From Sphingobium psychrophilum (lineage in GTDB: Bacteria > Pseudomonadota > Alphaproteobacteria > Sphingomonadales > Sphingomonadaceae): a DNA stretch of 64,000 bases. Under the pieces are notes generated by a model that was not told the DNA's origin, did no database searches, and saw only the letters and a program-made list of their open reading frames with translations. The translations under genes and the position numbers were made by a program. Each line of letters opens with the position of its first letter. Position 1 is the stretch's first letter. Of the stretch, positions 25,172 through 34,259 are shown in pieces. The stretch is from assembly GCF_012927105.1 (NCBI RefSeq), contig NZ_JABBFV010000002.1, forward strand, positions 186,001 to 250,000, read 5' to 3'.

Positions 25172-25903
25172 TCAGGAAGTCGCGTCTGCAGTCTCGGTCT
25201 GAACCGCCTTGATGCCCAGCTTCTTGCGCGGGCTTTTCGCCTTGACCGGCGCCGCTACGGGCGTTTCGACAGCGGGAGCCGGTGCCGCCGCCTTGGGCTT
25301 GCGACCGGGCTTCTTGGCCGCGGCCTTCGGCGCGACCTCCGCCTTCACCGCCTCAACGGCTGGAACGCTGGCAGCCTTGCTCTTGGCCGCTGCCGCAACG
25401 GTCGGCTGCTTGCGGCTCGCCTTGGGCTTGGGCGCTGCCGCCTCGACCTTCGGAGCAGGCGCAACCGCCGCCGCTTCCGCAGCGGCCGCCGCCGCGCGCG
25501 CCTGCGTGCCCCGCTGGCCGAGGCCCAGCTTCTGCGCCACCTCCCGGCGCTGTTCGGAATAGGCCTGCGCCACCATCGGATAGGCCGCGGGCAGGCCATA
25601 GCGTTCGCGATACTCGGCCGGGGTCAGGCCGTGCGTGGCCAGATGCCGCTTCAAAGTCTTGTACGGACGCCCGTCGATCAGGCTCAAAATATGGTCACGC
25701 GACGCGATGCTCTTGCGCACGCTCACCGCCGGCACATGCTCGACCGTTTCGACTGGCTCGGGCGCAGTCTCCGCGATCAACGCGGCCCGCGTCGACTGGA
25801 TCAGCCCGGCCAGATCTTCGCTGGAGACTGTATTGTTGGCGACATAGGCGCTCAACAACTGGACGGTCAGGCTCGTATAGTCGGGCTGTTCGGTGTCGGC
25901 CAT
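25172..25903 (-). CDS. mucR: MucR/Ros-family regulator with long basic tail
   Basis: A 243-residue protein. Residues 1-125 match MucR: LTVQLLSAYVANNTVSSEDL, VSVRKSIASRDHILSLIDGRPYKTLKRHL and GLTPAEYRERYGLPAAYPMV. The zinc-finger cysteine position of classic Ros/MucR (VCLEDG) is Ser here (LSLIDG), so metal binding is doubtful, as in some cysteine-free homologues. The remaining 110 residues are Ala/Lys/Pro repeats containing an AT-hook-like KKPGRKPK, resembling a histone-H1-like tail. MucR proteins bind AT-rich DNA and control exopolysaccharide and surface genes, so the EPS locus at 52-64 kb is a candidate target. The start follows AGGAAG. Confidence 0.88.
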   Translation of the reverse strand: MADTEQPDYTSLTVQLLSAYVANNTVSSEDLAGLIQSTRAALIAETAPEPVETVEHVPAVSVRKSIASRDHILSLIDGRPYKTLKRHLATHGLTPAEYRERYGLPAAYPMVAQAYSEQRREVAQKLGLGQRGTQARAAAAAAEAAAVAPAPKVEAAAPKPKASRKQPTVAAAAKSKAASVPAVEAVKAEVAPKAAAKKPGRKPKAAAPAPAVETPVAAPVKAKSPRKKLGIKAVQTETADATS

Positions 25904-26120
25904 GGAAACTTCCTATCCAGATAAGGTCGGGTCGCAGGCATAAGGTCGGCTGGCCCGATGGACCTTGTGCCCCCGTCCGGCGCTTTTGTCAAAATACAGG
26001 GGCTGGCATAGTATATCGAGCATCAAGTCACGGATGAAGACTGATCCACATCATTTTTGGTACAGTCCCCAACGCGACATTGTCGACCCGATCAGACTTG
26101 GTCGCTAACATGTCCGGCCA

Positions 26121-27533
26121 TCAGGCCGCGCCCGGCGATCCGCCCAGCGCCTTGACCAATGCGATGCTGGCGCGCATCCGTTCGATCTCGGCGCTCAGCA
26201 ACGCGCTCTGTGCATCCAGCGCGTCGGTCTGCGCAGTGACGACCTCCAGATAGTCGGACGCGCCGTCGCGATAGCGGGTGAAGGCCAGGTCGCTGGTACG
26301 CTGCGCCGCCTGCGCCGCGTCGCGCTGGTCGACCAGTTGCACCGACAGGTATCGCAGCGCGGCGATGCCGTCCTCCACCTGCCGGAACGCGCCCAGCACG
26401 GTGTCGCGATACAGCGCCGCCTGCTCCTCATAGTCGGCGCGCGACAATGCGATCTGCGCCCGCCGCTTGCCGCCGTCGAACAGGGTCAGCGCCGCGGCCA
26501 GCGGTCCCAAGCCCCACACGCTGTTAGGCGTCGTCAGCAACTGGCCATGCGTCGCCTGCCAACCACCGCTCAGCCCCAGCGTGATCGACGGGAAGAAAGC
26601 CGCGCGCGCCACGCCGATCCGGGCGTTGTTGGCGAACATCCGCCGCTCGGCCGCGGCCACATCGGGCCGCCGCTGCAACAGCGTCGAAGGTGCCCCCATC
26701 GGAATGGTGGGCGCGCCCAGCGCCTGCACCCGCGCGGGAATCGCAAAATCGGACGCCACCGCCCCGGTCAGCGCCGCCAGTTCATGCTCGGTCGCGGCGC
26801 GATCGCTCGCCACCGCCGAAATCCGCGCCTTGGCGTTGCTCAATGTCGTGCGCGCGCGATTGACGTCGATGCCAGACGCGATCCCGCCCTCATGCCGCGT
26901 ATCGGTCAATTGATAGGCGCGCTCGAACGCCTCGACCGACCGGTGCAACAGATCCGCCTGCGCATCCAGCCCGCGCAACCGCGCATAGGCGTCCGCCACC
27001 GCCGCCTGCAAACTCAGCCGCGCCGCCGCCAGATCGGCCTCGCTCGCCTGCGCGTCCGCCCGCGCGGCCTTCACGCTGTTGCGGATGCGGCCCCACAGGT
27101 CCAGCTCATAGTCGATCGCCGCGCCGATCGAAAAATCATTATAGGTCTGCGCGTTACCATTGCCCTGGAACCGATTACCCGACACGCGCTGGCGCGCGCC
27201 ATCGCCGCCCACGCTGATAGTCGGGATCAGGTCCGACCCCTCGACCCGCGCCACCGCACGCGCCTGGTCATAACGCGCCAGCGCCGCCGCCAGCGTCGGG
27301 CTGGCCGCCTGTGCGCGCGTCTCCAGCTCGTTCAGCACCGGATCGCCGAACGCTTCCCACCACGGTCCGCGCGGGGCGGTGTCCATCGGCGTGGCCTCGG
27401 TCCAACCGGCCATCTCCTTGTAGGCTTGGGGCGCAGCGATCTGCGGCGGCTGATAGTCGGGCGCCATCGAACAGCCGCCCAGCAGCGCTAGCCCCAGACA
27501 GGCACCCGCCCGCCGCATGGACTTAGCCGGCAT
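26121..27533 (-). CDS. RND efflux outer-membrane factor (NodT/OprM family)
   Basis: A 470-residue outer-membrane lipoprotein from ATG 27533, with lipobox LLGGC (Cys about residue 21). The mature part begins SMAPDYQPPQIAAPQAYKEM, then two TolC-like repeats with the usual helical segments (for example NELETRAQAASPTLAAALARYDQARA and LLQRRPDVAAAERRMFANNARIGVARAAFFPSI). It forms the exit duct of the tripartite pump. It starts four bases after the adaptor stop and is last in the operon. Confidence 0.92.
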   Translation of the reverse strand: MPAKSMRRAGACLGLALLGGCSMAPDYQPPQIAAPQAYKEMAGWTEATPMDTAPRGPWWEAFGDPVLNELETRAQAASPTLAAALARYDQARAVARVEGSDLIPTISVGGDGARQRVSGNRFQGNGNAQTYNDFSIGAAIDYELDLWGRIRNSVKAARADAQASEADLAAARLSLQAAVADAYARLRGLDAQADLLHRSVEAFERAYQLTDTRHEGGIASGIDVNRARTTLSNAKARISAVASDRAATEHELAALTGAVASDFAIPARVQALGAPTIPMGAPSTLLQRRPDVAAAERRMFANNARIGVARAAFFPSITLGLSGGWQATHGQLLTTPNSVWGLGPLAAALTLFDGGKRRAQIALSRADYEEQAALYRDTVLGAFRQVEDGIAALRYLSVQLVDQRDAAQAAQRTSDLAFTRYRDGASDYLEVVTAQTDALDAQSALLSAEIERMRASIALVKALGGSPGAA

Positions 27534-27537
27534 GGAC

Positions 27538-28731
27538 CTACGCACCCTTGCCACCGCTCTGCACGCTCACCTTGTCGCCCGACTGGATCGAATCCGGCGG
27601 GGAATCGATCACCCGCTCGCCAGCCTTGATCCCGCTCGCGACCAGCACCGTCGCACCCTCGTCGCGGGCGATGGTGATCGGCCGCACGGTCACGCGACTG
27701 TCGCGTCCGACCACCGCCACGGTCGGCCCGTCATTGCCATAGAGGATCGCGCTGCCCGGCAGGCTCAATCCCCCAGAACCAGCAGATCCGCCACCCTGGC
27801 CGACATCGAAGCGCACCTGCGCAAACGCGCCGGGCTTCAACGCCCGGTCGGGATTGGCCGCCTGCAACTCCACCAGCACCGCGCCTGATTGCGCATCGAC
27901 AGCGCCGGCGCTGCGCGTCATCGTCGCGGTAAAGGCGCGGCCGGGATATTCCGGCAGCGTCAGCGTGGCCGGCATCCCGACCTTCACCTGCGCCGAATAG
28001 CCCTGCGGCACGCGCACATAGATGCGCATCCGGTGGATGTCGGACACGGTGAACAAAGGCTGCGACGCGGCATTGCCCGCCACCACCAGCGCGCCGATCT
28101 GTGCCGCCCGGCTCGTCACCACCCCGTCGAAGGGCGCGGCGAGCCGGGTAAAGCCCTGCATCGCACGTAACCGCTTCACATTGGCCATAGCCGCATTGGA
28201 CAGCGCTGACTTGGCCGCCAGGTCGCCGGCCTTTTCGTCCGATTCCTGTTGCGACACGGCGTCCTTGGCCAGCATCACGCTCCACCGCTTCGCCGTCGTC
28301 CCCGCCAGTCGCTGGTTCGCCATCGCGGTCTGATAATCGGCCTGCGCCTGCGCCAGTTGCTGATCGATCTCCGGCGCGTCCAGCACGGCGAGCGACTGGC
28401 CCGCCCGCACATTGTCGCCGATATCGGCCAGCCAGCGGCTGACATAGCCATTGGTCCGCGCATAGATGGCCGCACTATTATAGGCCTGCACATTGCCCGG
28501 CAGCACCAGCGCCCCGCCCTTGGCGTCGCTCTGCGGCGATACGGTCGCCACCGATGGAATCGCCGCCTTCTGCGCCGTACCGCGCAGATCATTGGTCGCG
28601 CTGATCCGGGTCGCCGCGCCGATCGCCACGACCGCCAAAGCGATGACGCCCGCGCCGATTCCTACGCGCTTCAGCATCCGGCTGTCGGGACCGGTCGCGG
28701 TCATGTCTGGGGAGGGCTGATCATCCTGCAT
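27538..28731 (-). CDS. RND efflux periplasmic adaptor (membrane fusion protein)
   Basis: A 397-residue adaptor anchored by an N-terminal helix (GIGAGVIALAVVAIGAAT). The lipoyl/barrel-sandwich halves are YARTNGYVSRWLADIGDNVRAGQSLAVLD and RLAAPFDGVVTSRAAQIGALV, flanking a helical hairpin; the beta-barrel and membrane-proximal domains follow, ending VASGIKAGERVIDSPPDSIQSGDKV. The start overlaps the end of the permease gene by 11 bases; an in-frame ATG at 28704 is an alternative. Confidence 0.92.
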   Translation of the reverse strand: MQDDQPSPDMTATGPDSRMLKRVGIGAGVIALAVVAIGAATRISATNDLRGTAQKAAIPSVATVSPQSDAKGGALVLPGNVQAYNSAAIYARTNGYVSRWLADIGDNVRAGQSLAVLDAPEIDQQLAQAQADYQTAMANQRLAGTTAKRWSVMLAKDAVSQQESDEKAGDLAAKSALSNAAMANVKRLRAMQGFTRLAAPFDGVVTSRAAQIGALVVAGNAASQPLFTVSDIHRMRIYVRVPQGYSAQVKVGMPATLTLPEYPGRAFTATMTRSAGAVDAQSGAVLVELQAANPDRALKPGAFAQVRFDVGQGGGSAGSGGLSLPGSAILYGNDGPTVAVVGRDSRVTVRPITIARDEGATVLVASGIKAGERVIDSPPDSIQSGDKVSVQSGGKGA

Positions 28732-31700
28732 GGCTGGGCTGCATTTCCATCTGGGGGTCGGTGGCCTTGTGGCGGCGGTGGACGAAGGCGAAGATCACGG
28801 GCACGAAGAAGAGCGTAGCGATGGTGGCGCAGACCAGCCCGCCGATCACGGCCCGGCCCAGCGGCGCATTCTGCTCGCCCCCATCGCCCAGGCCCAGCGC
28901 CATCGGCCCCATGCCGATGATCATGGCCAGCGCGGTCATCAGCACCGGGCGGAACCGCACCAGCCCCGCCTCCATCGCCGCCTTGGTCGCATCGCCCAAC
29001 TCGGCCAGCTTCTCGCGCGCGAAACTAACGACCAGAATGGAGTTGGCGGTGGCGACGCCCATGCACATGATCGCGCCGGTCAGCGCCGGGACCGACAGGG
29101 TCGTGCCGGTGATGAACAGCATCCACACGATCCCGGCCAGCGCCGCGGGCAGGGCGGTGATGATGACGAACGGATCGACCCAGCTCTGGAAATTGACGAC
29201 GATCAGCAGGTAGATCAGCACGATCGCGCCCGCCAGGCCCCATCCCAGCCCCGAAAAGGCGGTGTTCATGGTCGCATATTGGCCGCGCATGGTGACGGTC
29301 GCGCCCTTGGGCACTTCTGCCTCAAGAGACTTGATCGCGGCATTGATGTCGCCCGCCACCGCGCCCAGGTCGCGGCCCTGCACCGTCGCATAAATGTCCA
29401 GCACCGGCGCGATATTATAATGCGAGACCACCGGCACCGTGTTCGACCGTGCGATCGTGGCAAGGCCACCCAGCGGCTGCACCGCACCGTTGCTGCCGGC
29501 GGCGGCCGATACGGGCACGTTGGACAGGTCGCTGATCGACCCCATCAGGTATTCGGGCGCCTGCGCCACGACCGGATAGGACACCCCGCTCTTGGGATCG
29601 ACGAAGAAGACCGGCGCGGTCTGCGCCGTCCCGGCCAGCGAACTGGCCAGGCTGGTGGTCACATCCCGCTCGGTCAGGCCATATTGGCCCGCACGCGACC
29701 GGTCGACATCGACATTCAGCTGCGGCGAACGCCCCGGCTGCTGGATGCGGGCATCGGCGAGGCCGGGAATGACCGCGACCTTGGCCAGCAGTTTTTGCGC
29801 ATAGGCGCGGTTGGCCGCCGCATTCTTGCCCGCAATCTGGATGTCGATCGGCGCGGGCGCGCCGAAATTCAGGATCTGGCTGGTGATGTCGGCCGGCAGG
29901 AAGGAAAAGCTGGTGCCGGGGAAGCGGCGCGGCAATTCCTCGCGCAACTGGCCCACGATCAGGTCGGTCGGGCGATGGCCATGTTTCAGCGCGATCATCA
30001 TGTCGCCATCCTGCGGGCCGATCGTGCCGCTATTATTATAGACGGTGTTGATGGAACTGACCGGCAGGCCGATATTGTCGGTGATCGCGTCCAGCTCGCT
30101 CGCCGGCACCATCTCCTTCACGGCGGCGGCGATCCGCTCGAACCGCGCAGCCGTATCCTCGATCCGGCTTCCCACCGGCACGCGGATATGCATGGCAATC
30201 TGCCCCGAATCCACCGCTGGAAAGAAATTGCTGCCTAGCATGGGAAGCAACCCGAAGGAGAGGAGGACGATGCCCATAAAGCCCAGCAGGAAGGGCCTCC
30301 GCGCATTCAACGCCCGACGCAGCAAACCCAGATAGCTATGGCGTATCGCCTCGAACCGCGTCTCGAACCCGCGCTGGAACCGCACGAAGACGTTCCGCGA
30401 CTTGGCGTCGCCCGCCATATGACCATGTGCCACATGGGGTTTGAGCAGATACATCGCCATGGTCGGCACCAATGTCCGCGACAGGATGAAGGACGCGATC
30501 ATCGCGAACACCACCGCCAGCGCCATCGGCACGAACAGGAATCCCGCAACGCCCGGCAGGAAGAACATCGGCACGAACACGATACAAATGCACAGCAAAG
30601 ATACGAAGGCCGGCGTCACGATCTGCGCCGCGCCGTCCAATATGGACTCCACGACCCCCTTGCCCTGTTCCAGATGCCAGTTGATATTCTCGATCGTCAC
30701 CGTGGCGTCGTCCACCAAAATGCCGACCGCCAGCGCCAGCCCGCCCAGCGTCATGACGTTCAACGTCTGCCCGAACAGGGCCAACGCCGCCACCGCCGCC
30801 AGAATGGCCAACGGGATCGACAGCGCGATAATGACCGTCGATCGCCAGCTACCCAGGAACAGCAGGATCATCAGCGACGTCAGCGCCGCGGCCAGCGCAC
30901 CTTCATGGATCACGCCCTCGACCGCCGCCTTTACGAAGATCGACTGGTCGCCGATCACCAATATCTTCAGGCTGTCGGGCAGCGTCGCGCTGATCTTGGG
31001 CAGCGCTTCCTTGACGCCATCCACGATCGCCAGCGTCGACGTCGCGCCGTTTTTCAGCGCGGTCAGCAGCACCGACCGCCGCCCCTCGACATGCACGACA
31101 TTGGTCTGCGGCCCATTGCCGTCGCGGACATAAGCGATGTCGCGCATATAAATGGTCGCGCCGTTCACGACCTTCACCGGCAGGTCATTCAGCGCCTCGA
31201 TCGTGCCCGGCGCATTGTTCAGCCGCACGCTATATTGGGTCGCGCCGATCTTCACGAAGCCGGCCGGATTGATCTGGTTCTGCGCCGCGATCGCCGTGCC
31301 GACATCCTGCGCCGTCAACCCCTTGGACTGGAGCGCGACGGGATTGAGGTCGATCTGGATCTGCCGCTGCTTGCCCCCCGATGGAAAGGGCATGGCCAGG
31401 CCGGGGATAGTGATCAGCGGCGGGCGGATCTGGTTCTGGCCCAAATCGAACAATTGCTGTTCGGACAATCCCTTGCCCGACAGCGCCAGTTGCAGGATCG
31501 GCACGGTCGACGCGCTGTAATTCAGGATCAGCGGCGGCGTGATGCCCGGCGGCATCTGGCGCAACACCGTCTGCGATATCGACGTCACCTGTGCGGTCGC
31601 GGTGCGGATATCGGCATCGGGCTGGAAATAGATTTTCACGATGCCGATACCCTGCATCGACTGGCTCTCGATATGCTCGATATCGTTGACCGTCGTCGTC

Positions 31701-31915
31701 AGCACCCGCTCATAGGGGCTGATGATCCGGTTGCCCATCTCTTCGGGCGGCAGGCCGGCATATTGCCACGCCACGGCGATCACCGGGATGCGGATATTGG
31801 GAAAGATGTCGACCGGGGTGCGGAACGCCGCCAGCAGGCCGACGATCGCGATCACTATCGCCATGACGATGAAGGTCAGCGGCCGATGCAGCGCAACCTT
31901 GACGATACCAATCAA
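28721..31915 (-). CDS. RND efflux permease (HAE1 family)
   Basis: An inner-membrane RND pump of 1064 residues from TTG 31915, a normal family length; the frame stays open to ATG 32125, but the added 70 residues are low-complexity and non-membrane, while GGGAG lies just before the TTG. The first helix region reads IGIVKVALHRPLTFIVMAIVIAIVG, followed by the porter entry FRTPVDIFPNIRIPVIAVAWQYAG. Helix 4 carries GGLALAVGILVDDATVTIENI with the paired Asp residues of the proton relay. It exports drugs or aromatic compounds with the adaptor and outer-membrane factor downstream. The divergent LysR gene is the likely regulator. Confidence 0.92.
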   Translation of the reverse strand: MIGIVKVALHRPLTFIVMAIVIAIVGLLAAFRTPVDIFPNIRIPVIAVAWQYAGLPPEEMGNRIISPYERVLTTTVNDIEHIESQSMQGIGIVKIYFQPDADIRTATAQVTSISQTVLRQMPPGITPPLILNYSASTVPILQLALSGKGLSEQQLFDLGQNQIRPPLITIPGLAMPFPSGGKQRQIQIDLNPVALQSKGLTAQDVGTAIAAQNQINPAGFVKIGATQYSVRLNNAPGTIEALNDLPVKVVNGATIYMRDIAYVRDGNGPQTNVVHVEGRRSVLLTALKNGATSTLAIVDGVKEALPKISATLPDSLKILVIGDQSIFVKAAVEGVIHEGALAAALTSLMILLFLGSWRSTVIIALSIPLAILAAVAALALFGQTLNVMTLGGLALAVGILVDDATVTIENINWHLEQGKGVVESILDGAAQIVTPAFVSLLCICIVFVPMFFLPGVAGFLFVPMALAVVFAMIASFILSRTLVPTMAMYLLKPHVAHGHMAGDAKSRNVFVRFQRGFETRFEAIRHSYLGLLRRALNARRPFLLGFMGIVLLSFGLLPMLGSNFFPAVDSGQIAMHIRVPVGSRIEDTAARFERIAAAVKEMVPASELDAITDNIGLPVSSINTVYNNSGTIGPQDGDMMIALKHGHRPTDLIVGQLREELPRRFPGTSFSFLPADITSQILNFGAPAPIDIQIAGKNAAANRAYAQKLLAKVAVIPGLADARIQQPGRSPQLNVDVDRSRAGQYGLTERDVTTSLASSLAGTAQTAPVFFVDPKSGVSYPVVAQAPEYLMGSISDLSNVPVSAAAGSNGAVQPLGGLATIARSNTVPVVSHYNIAPVLDIYATVQGRDLGAVAGDINAAIKSLEAEVPKGATVTMRGQYATMNTAFSGLGWGLAGAIVLIYLLIVVNFQSWVDPFVIITALPAALAGIVWMLFITGTTLSVPALTGAIMCMGVATANSILVVSFAREKLAELGDATKAAMEAGLVRFRPVLMTALAMIIGMGPMALGLGDGGEQNAPLGRAVIGGLVCATIATLFFVPVIFAFVHRRHKATDPQMEMQPSHAG

Positions 31916-32167
31916 CCCGTCACTCCCGCCTTCATCGCGCCGACGCCCGCCGCCGGATGCTCGATGCCGTGCCCCTCCGTCATAAAATCGCCCGTAAGGC
32001 ATAACGGGAAGCGGCAGCCAAACCGCCATGCCGTCCCCGTCTTGCTCTGCGAAAGGGTCGGATTTTTTAGTTTCGAAACGCCACCCTTGGCCGCGCCTAT
32101 GGGCAGTTGTTTCTGTCGTGTCCAATATCTAAACAGGCATGATCGATATATATAAAGACCTGATCCG

Positions 32168-33109
32168 ATGGACCTGAGACATTTACGCTATTTCCTGTGT
32201 GTCGCCGAAGAGATGCATTTCGGCCGCGCCGCCCAGCGCCTGGGCATGTCGCAACCGCCTTTGAGCCAGCAGATCCGCGCGCTGGAGCAGGAACTGGGCG
32301 TCCGCCTGTTCGACCGTACCAGCCGCCGTGTCGCCCTCACTGAAGCGGGCCGCCTGTTCCTGCCCGAAGCGCGCAAGACGCTGGCGCAGGCGGATCATGC
32401 GGCGCAGGTCGCCCGCCGCACCCAAAGCGGCCATCTCGGCCGGCTCGCTCTGGGCTTCACTGCCTCGGCCCCCTTCGTCCCCCAGATCGCCGACGCGCTC
32501 TATGATTTCCGGCAGAGCTTCCCGCAGGTCGATCTGCGCGTGCAGGAACAGGGGCGGGACGATCAGGTCGCGCTGATAGAGCGCGGCGATCTCGACATCG
32601 GCATCATCCGCGGCGTGGTGCCGCCCTCCCTGCCGCCGGGCCTCAGCGCCACCTGGTTGCTGGAGGAGGATATGCTCCTCGCGCTGCGGCAGGATCATGC
32701 GCTGGCCCGGCGCGACGCTGATCCGTCCATCGCCGACCTCGCCGGCGTGCCCTTCGTCCTCTACGCCACCACCAGCAGCGCCGATTTCAACGATCATTTC
32801 TTCGCGCTCTGCGATCAGGCGGGGTTCAAACCCAGCATCGCGCTGGAAGTCGGCAGTTTCGCCACCCTGCTCGGGCTGATCGCCGCGGGTTTCGGCGCGA
32901 CCATTTTATCCCGCTCGCTCTCGCGCCTGCACGTCGACAAGGTGATCCTGCGCCCGCTCTTTCCGCCTGTCCGCACGCGCCTGTGGATGATCCACCGCGA
33001 CGACCTGCCACCCACCGCCCGCGCATTTCAGGACGCCATCCTGCGCGCCGGAAACGGACAAAAAAACGGCAATGATGAGATCGTGCAAGCTACTGAAAAT
33101 AAAGAATAA
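32168..33109 (+). CDS. LysR-family regulator of the efflux operon
   Basis: A 313-residue LysR protein. The winged HTH spans residues 1-60 (DLRHLRYFLCVAEEMHFGRAAQRLGMSQPPLSQQIRALEQELGVRLFDRTSRRVALTEAG), and the effector-binding domain follows with LALGFTASAPFVPQIADALY. It belongs to the BenM/CatM-like aromatic-acid group by these opening sequences. It is divergent from the RND operon with 252 bp between it and the proposed permease start, so it probably activates the pump on sensing an aromatic compound. The C-terminus ends in a polar tail. Confidence 0.9.
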   Translation: MDLRHLRYFLCVAEEMHFGRAAQRLGMSQPPLSQQIRALEQELGVRLFDRTSRRVALTEAGRLFLPEARKTLAQADHAAQVARRTQSGHLGRLALGFTASAPFVPQIADALYDFRQSFPQVDLRVQEQGRDDQVALIERGDLDIGIIRGVVPPSLPPGLSATWLLEEDMLLALRQDHALARRDADPSIADLAGVPFVLYATTSSADFNDHFFALCDQAGFKPSIALEVGSFATLLGLIAAGFGATILSRSLSRLHVDKVILRPLFPPVRTRLWMIHRDDLPPTARAFQDAILRAGNGQKNGNDEIVQATENKE

Positions 33110-33226
33110 TAGGATATTTCGCGATCAACGCGCCTTGATCGGCTGAAAATATATCATTTATATTCAATAACTTAAACAGAACATCCAATGTGAAATCGCC
33201 CCACAGCTGTCGCACTCGGTGTCTCG

Positions 33227-34180
33227 TCAGTGCCGAACGGCCTCCGCCAGCGCATCCATCGCCTGCGCCACCGCGCCTTGGGGCCCGGCATAGCCGCTCA
33301 ATCCCGTTCCACCTTCCCCCCCCCCGAACGCCGCCGCCAGCGCCTGCAACAGCCCATGCGCCGCCACCCCCTCGTCCGCCAGCACGAAGCCCACAGTCCG
33401 CCGATGGTCGAACCCCCCCAGCGGCACATGCGCGACATCGGCGCTGCGGTAACAATCGGGCATCACCGTCACCCCCATGCCCGCGCCCACCATCTGCAAC
33501 GCCCGCTCGTCATTGGTCGTGCGCAGCGAAAAATGCGGCCGCACCCCGCGCTCCAGAAAGTGCCGGCTGGTCTGCGACAGTAATTCGCAATGTCGCCGCA
33601 CGATCATCGTCTCGTCTCGCAGATCGTCCGCGTCGATCATCGACCGCCCCGCCAACGGATGATCGGTCGCCATCACCATCGCATAGCCTTCTTCCCCCAC
33701 CACCTGCTGCGCCAGCGGCTGCGCGCCCGGCCGCAAAATGGTGAGCGCCGCGTCCAGCCGATCCCGCGCCAGCATCGCGGTCAATTCCCGCTCGCTGGCG
33801 AAGGCGATCTCCACCGGCCCGCCGCCGCCCGCGCGATAGGCCCGCGCCGCCCGCGCCACCAATGCGCCGGCAATGCTGCTCAGCACCCCGATCCGCACCG
33901 GCCGCGCCTGCGCGGTATCGGCCATCGCCCCCAGCGCGACATTGAACTCCCGCTCGATGCGCCGGGCATGGGTCAGGAAGCGCGTCCCCGCCTCGGTCAA
34001 TTGCACCCGCTGGTTGGTCCGGCTGAACAGTTGTCGTTGCAGCGCGTTCTCCAGCTTGGCGATCCCCGCCGACAAAGTGGGTTGCGACACGTTGCAATGG
34101 ACCGCCGCGCGGGAAAAATTGCCCTGGTCCACTACCGCCAGGAAATAGCGGAGAAGATAGCGTTCGATCATAGCTTCCAT
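33227..34180 (-). CDS. LysR-family regulator, divergent from leucine operon
   Basis: A 317-residue LysR protein with HTH RYLLRYFLAVVDQGNFSRAAVHCNVSQPTLSAGIAKLENALQRQLFSRTNQRVQLTEAG (about 7-66) and an effector domain containing VRIGVLSSIAGALVARAARAYRAGG. It faces the isovaleryl-CoA dehydrogenase gene across 79 bases and may regulate that operon, although leucine operons are more often controlled by MerR- or TetR-type regulators. A second possible start is ATG 34171. Its C-terminal 40 residues are Gly/Ala-rich. Confidence 0.88.
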   Translation of the reverse strand: MEAMIERYLLRYFLAVVDQGNFSRAAVHCNVSQPTLSAGIAKLENALQRQLFSRTNQRVQLTEAGTRFLTHARRIEREFNVALGAMADTAQARPVRIGVLSSIAGALVARAARAYRAGGGGPVEIAFASERELTAMLARDRLDAALTILRPGAQPLAQQVVGEEGYAMVMATDHPLAGRSMIDADDLRDETMIVRRHCELLSQTSRHFLERGVRPHFSLRTTNDERALQMVGAGMGVTVMPDCYRSADVAHVPLGGFDHRRTVGFVLADEGVAAHGLLQALAAAFGGGEGGTGLSGYAGPQGAVAQAMDALAEAVRH

Positions 34181-34259
34181 CTATACACTGATATGCCACT
34201 GTCAATTTTCCAGCCGCCCCGGACCGCGCTATGATCGGGCCAATAGGAGAGAAACGCCA

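Noticed and set aside
28730-32155. Two long plus-strand open frames opposite the RND permease gene
   Set aside because: They are antisense shadows caused by high GC content; their peptides are Arg/His/Gln-rich without domains, while the minus strand encodes a complete RND pump.
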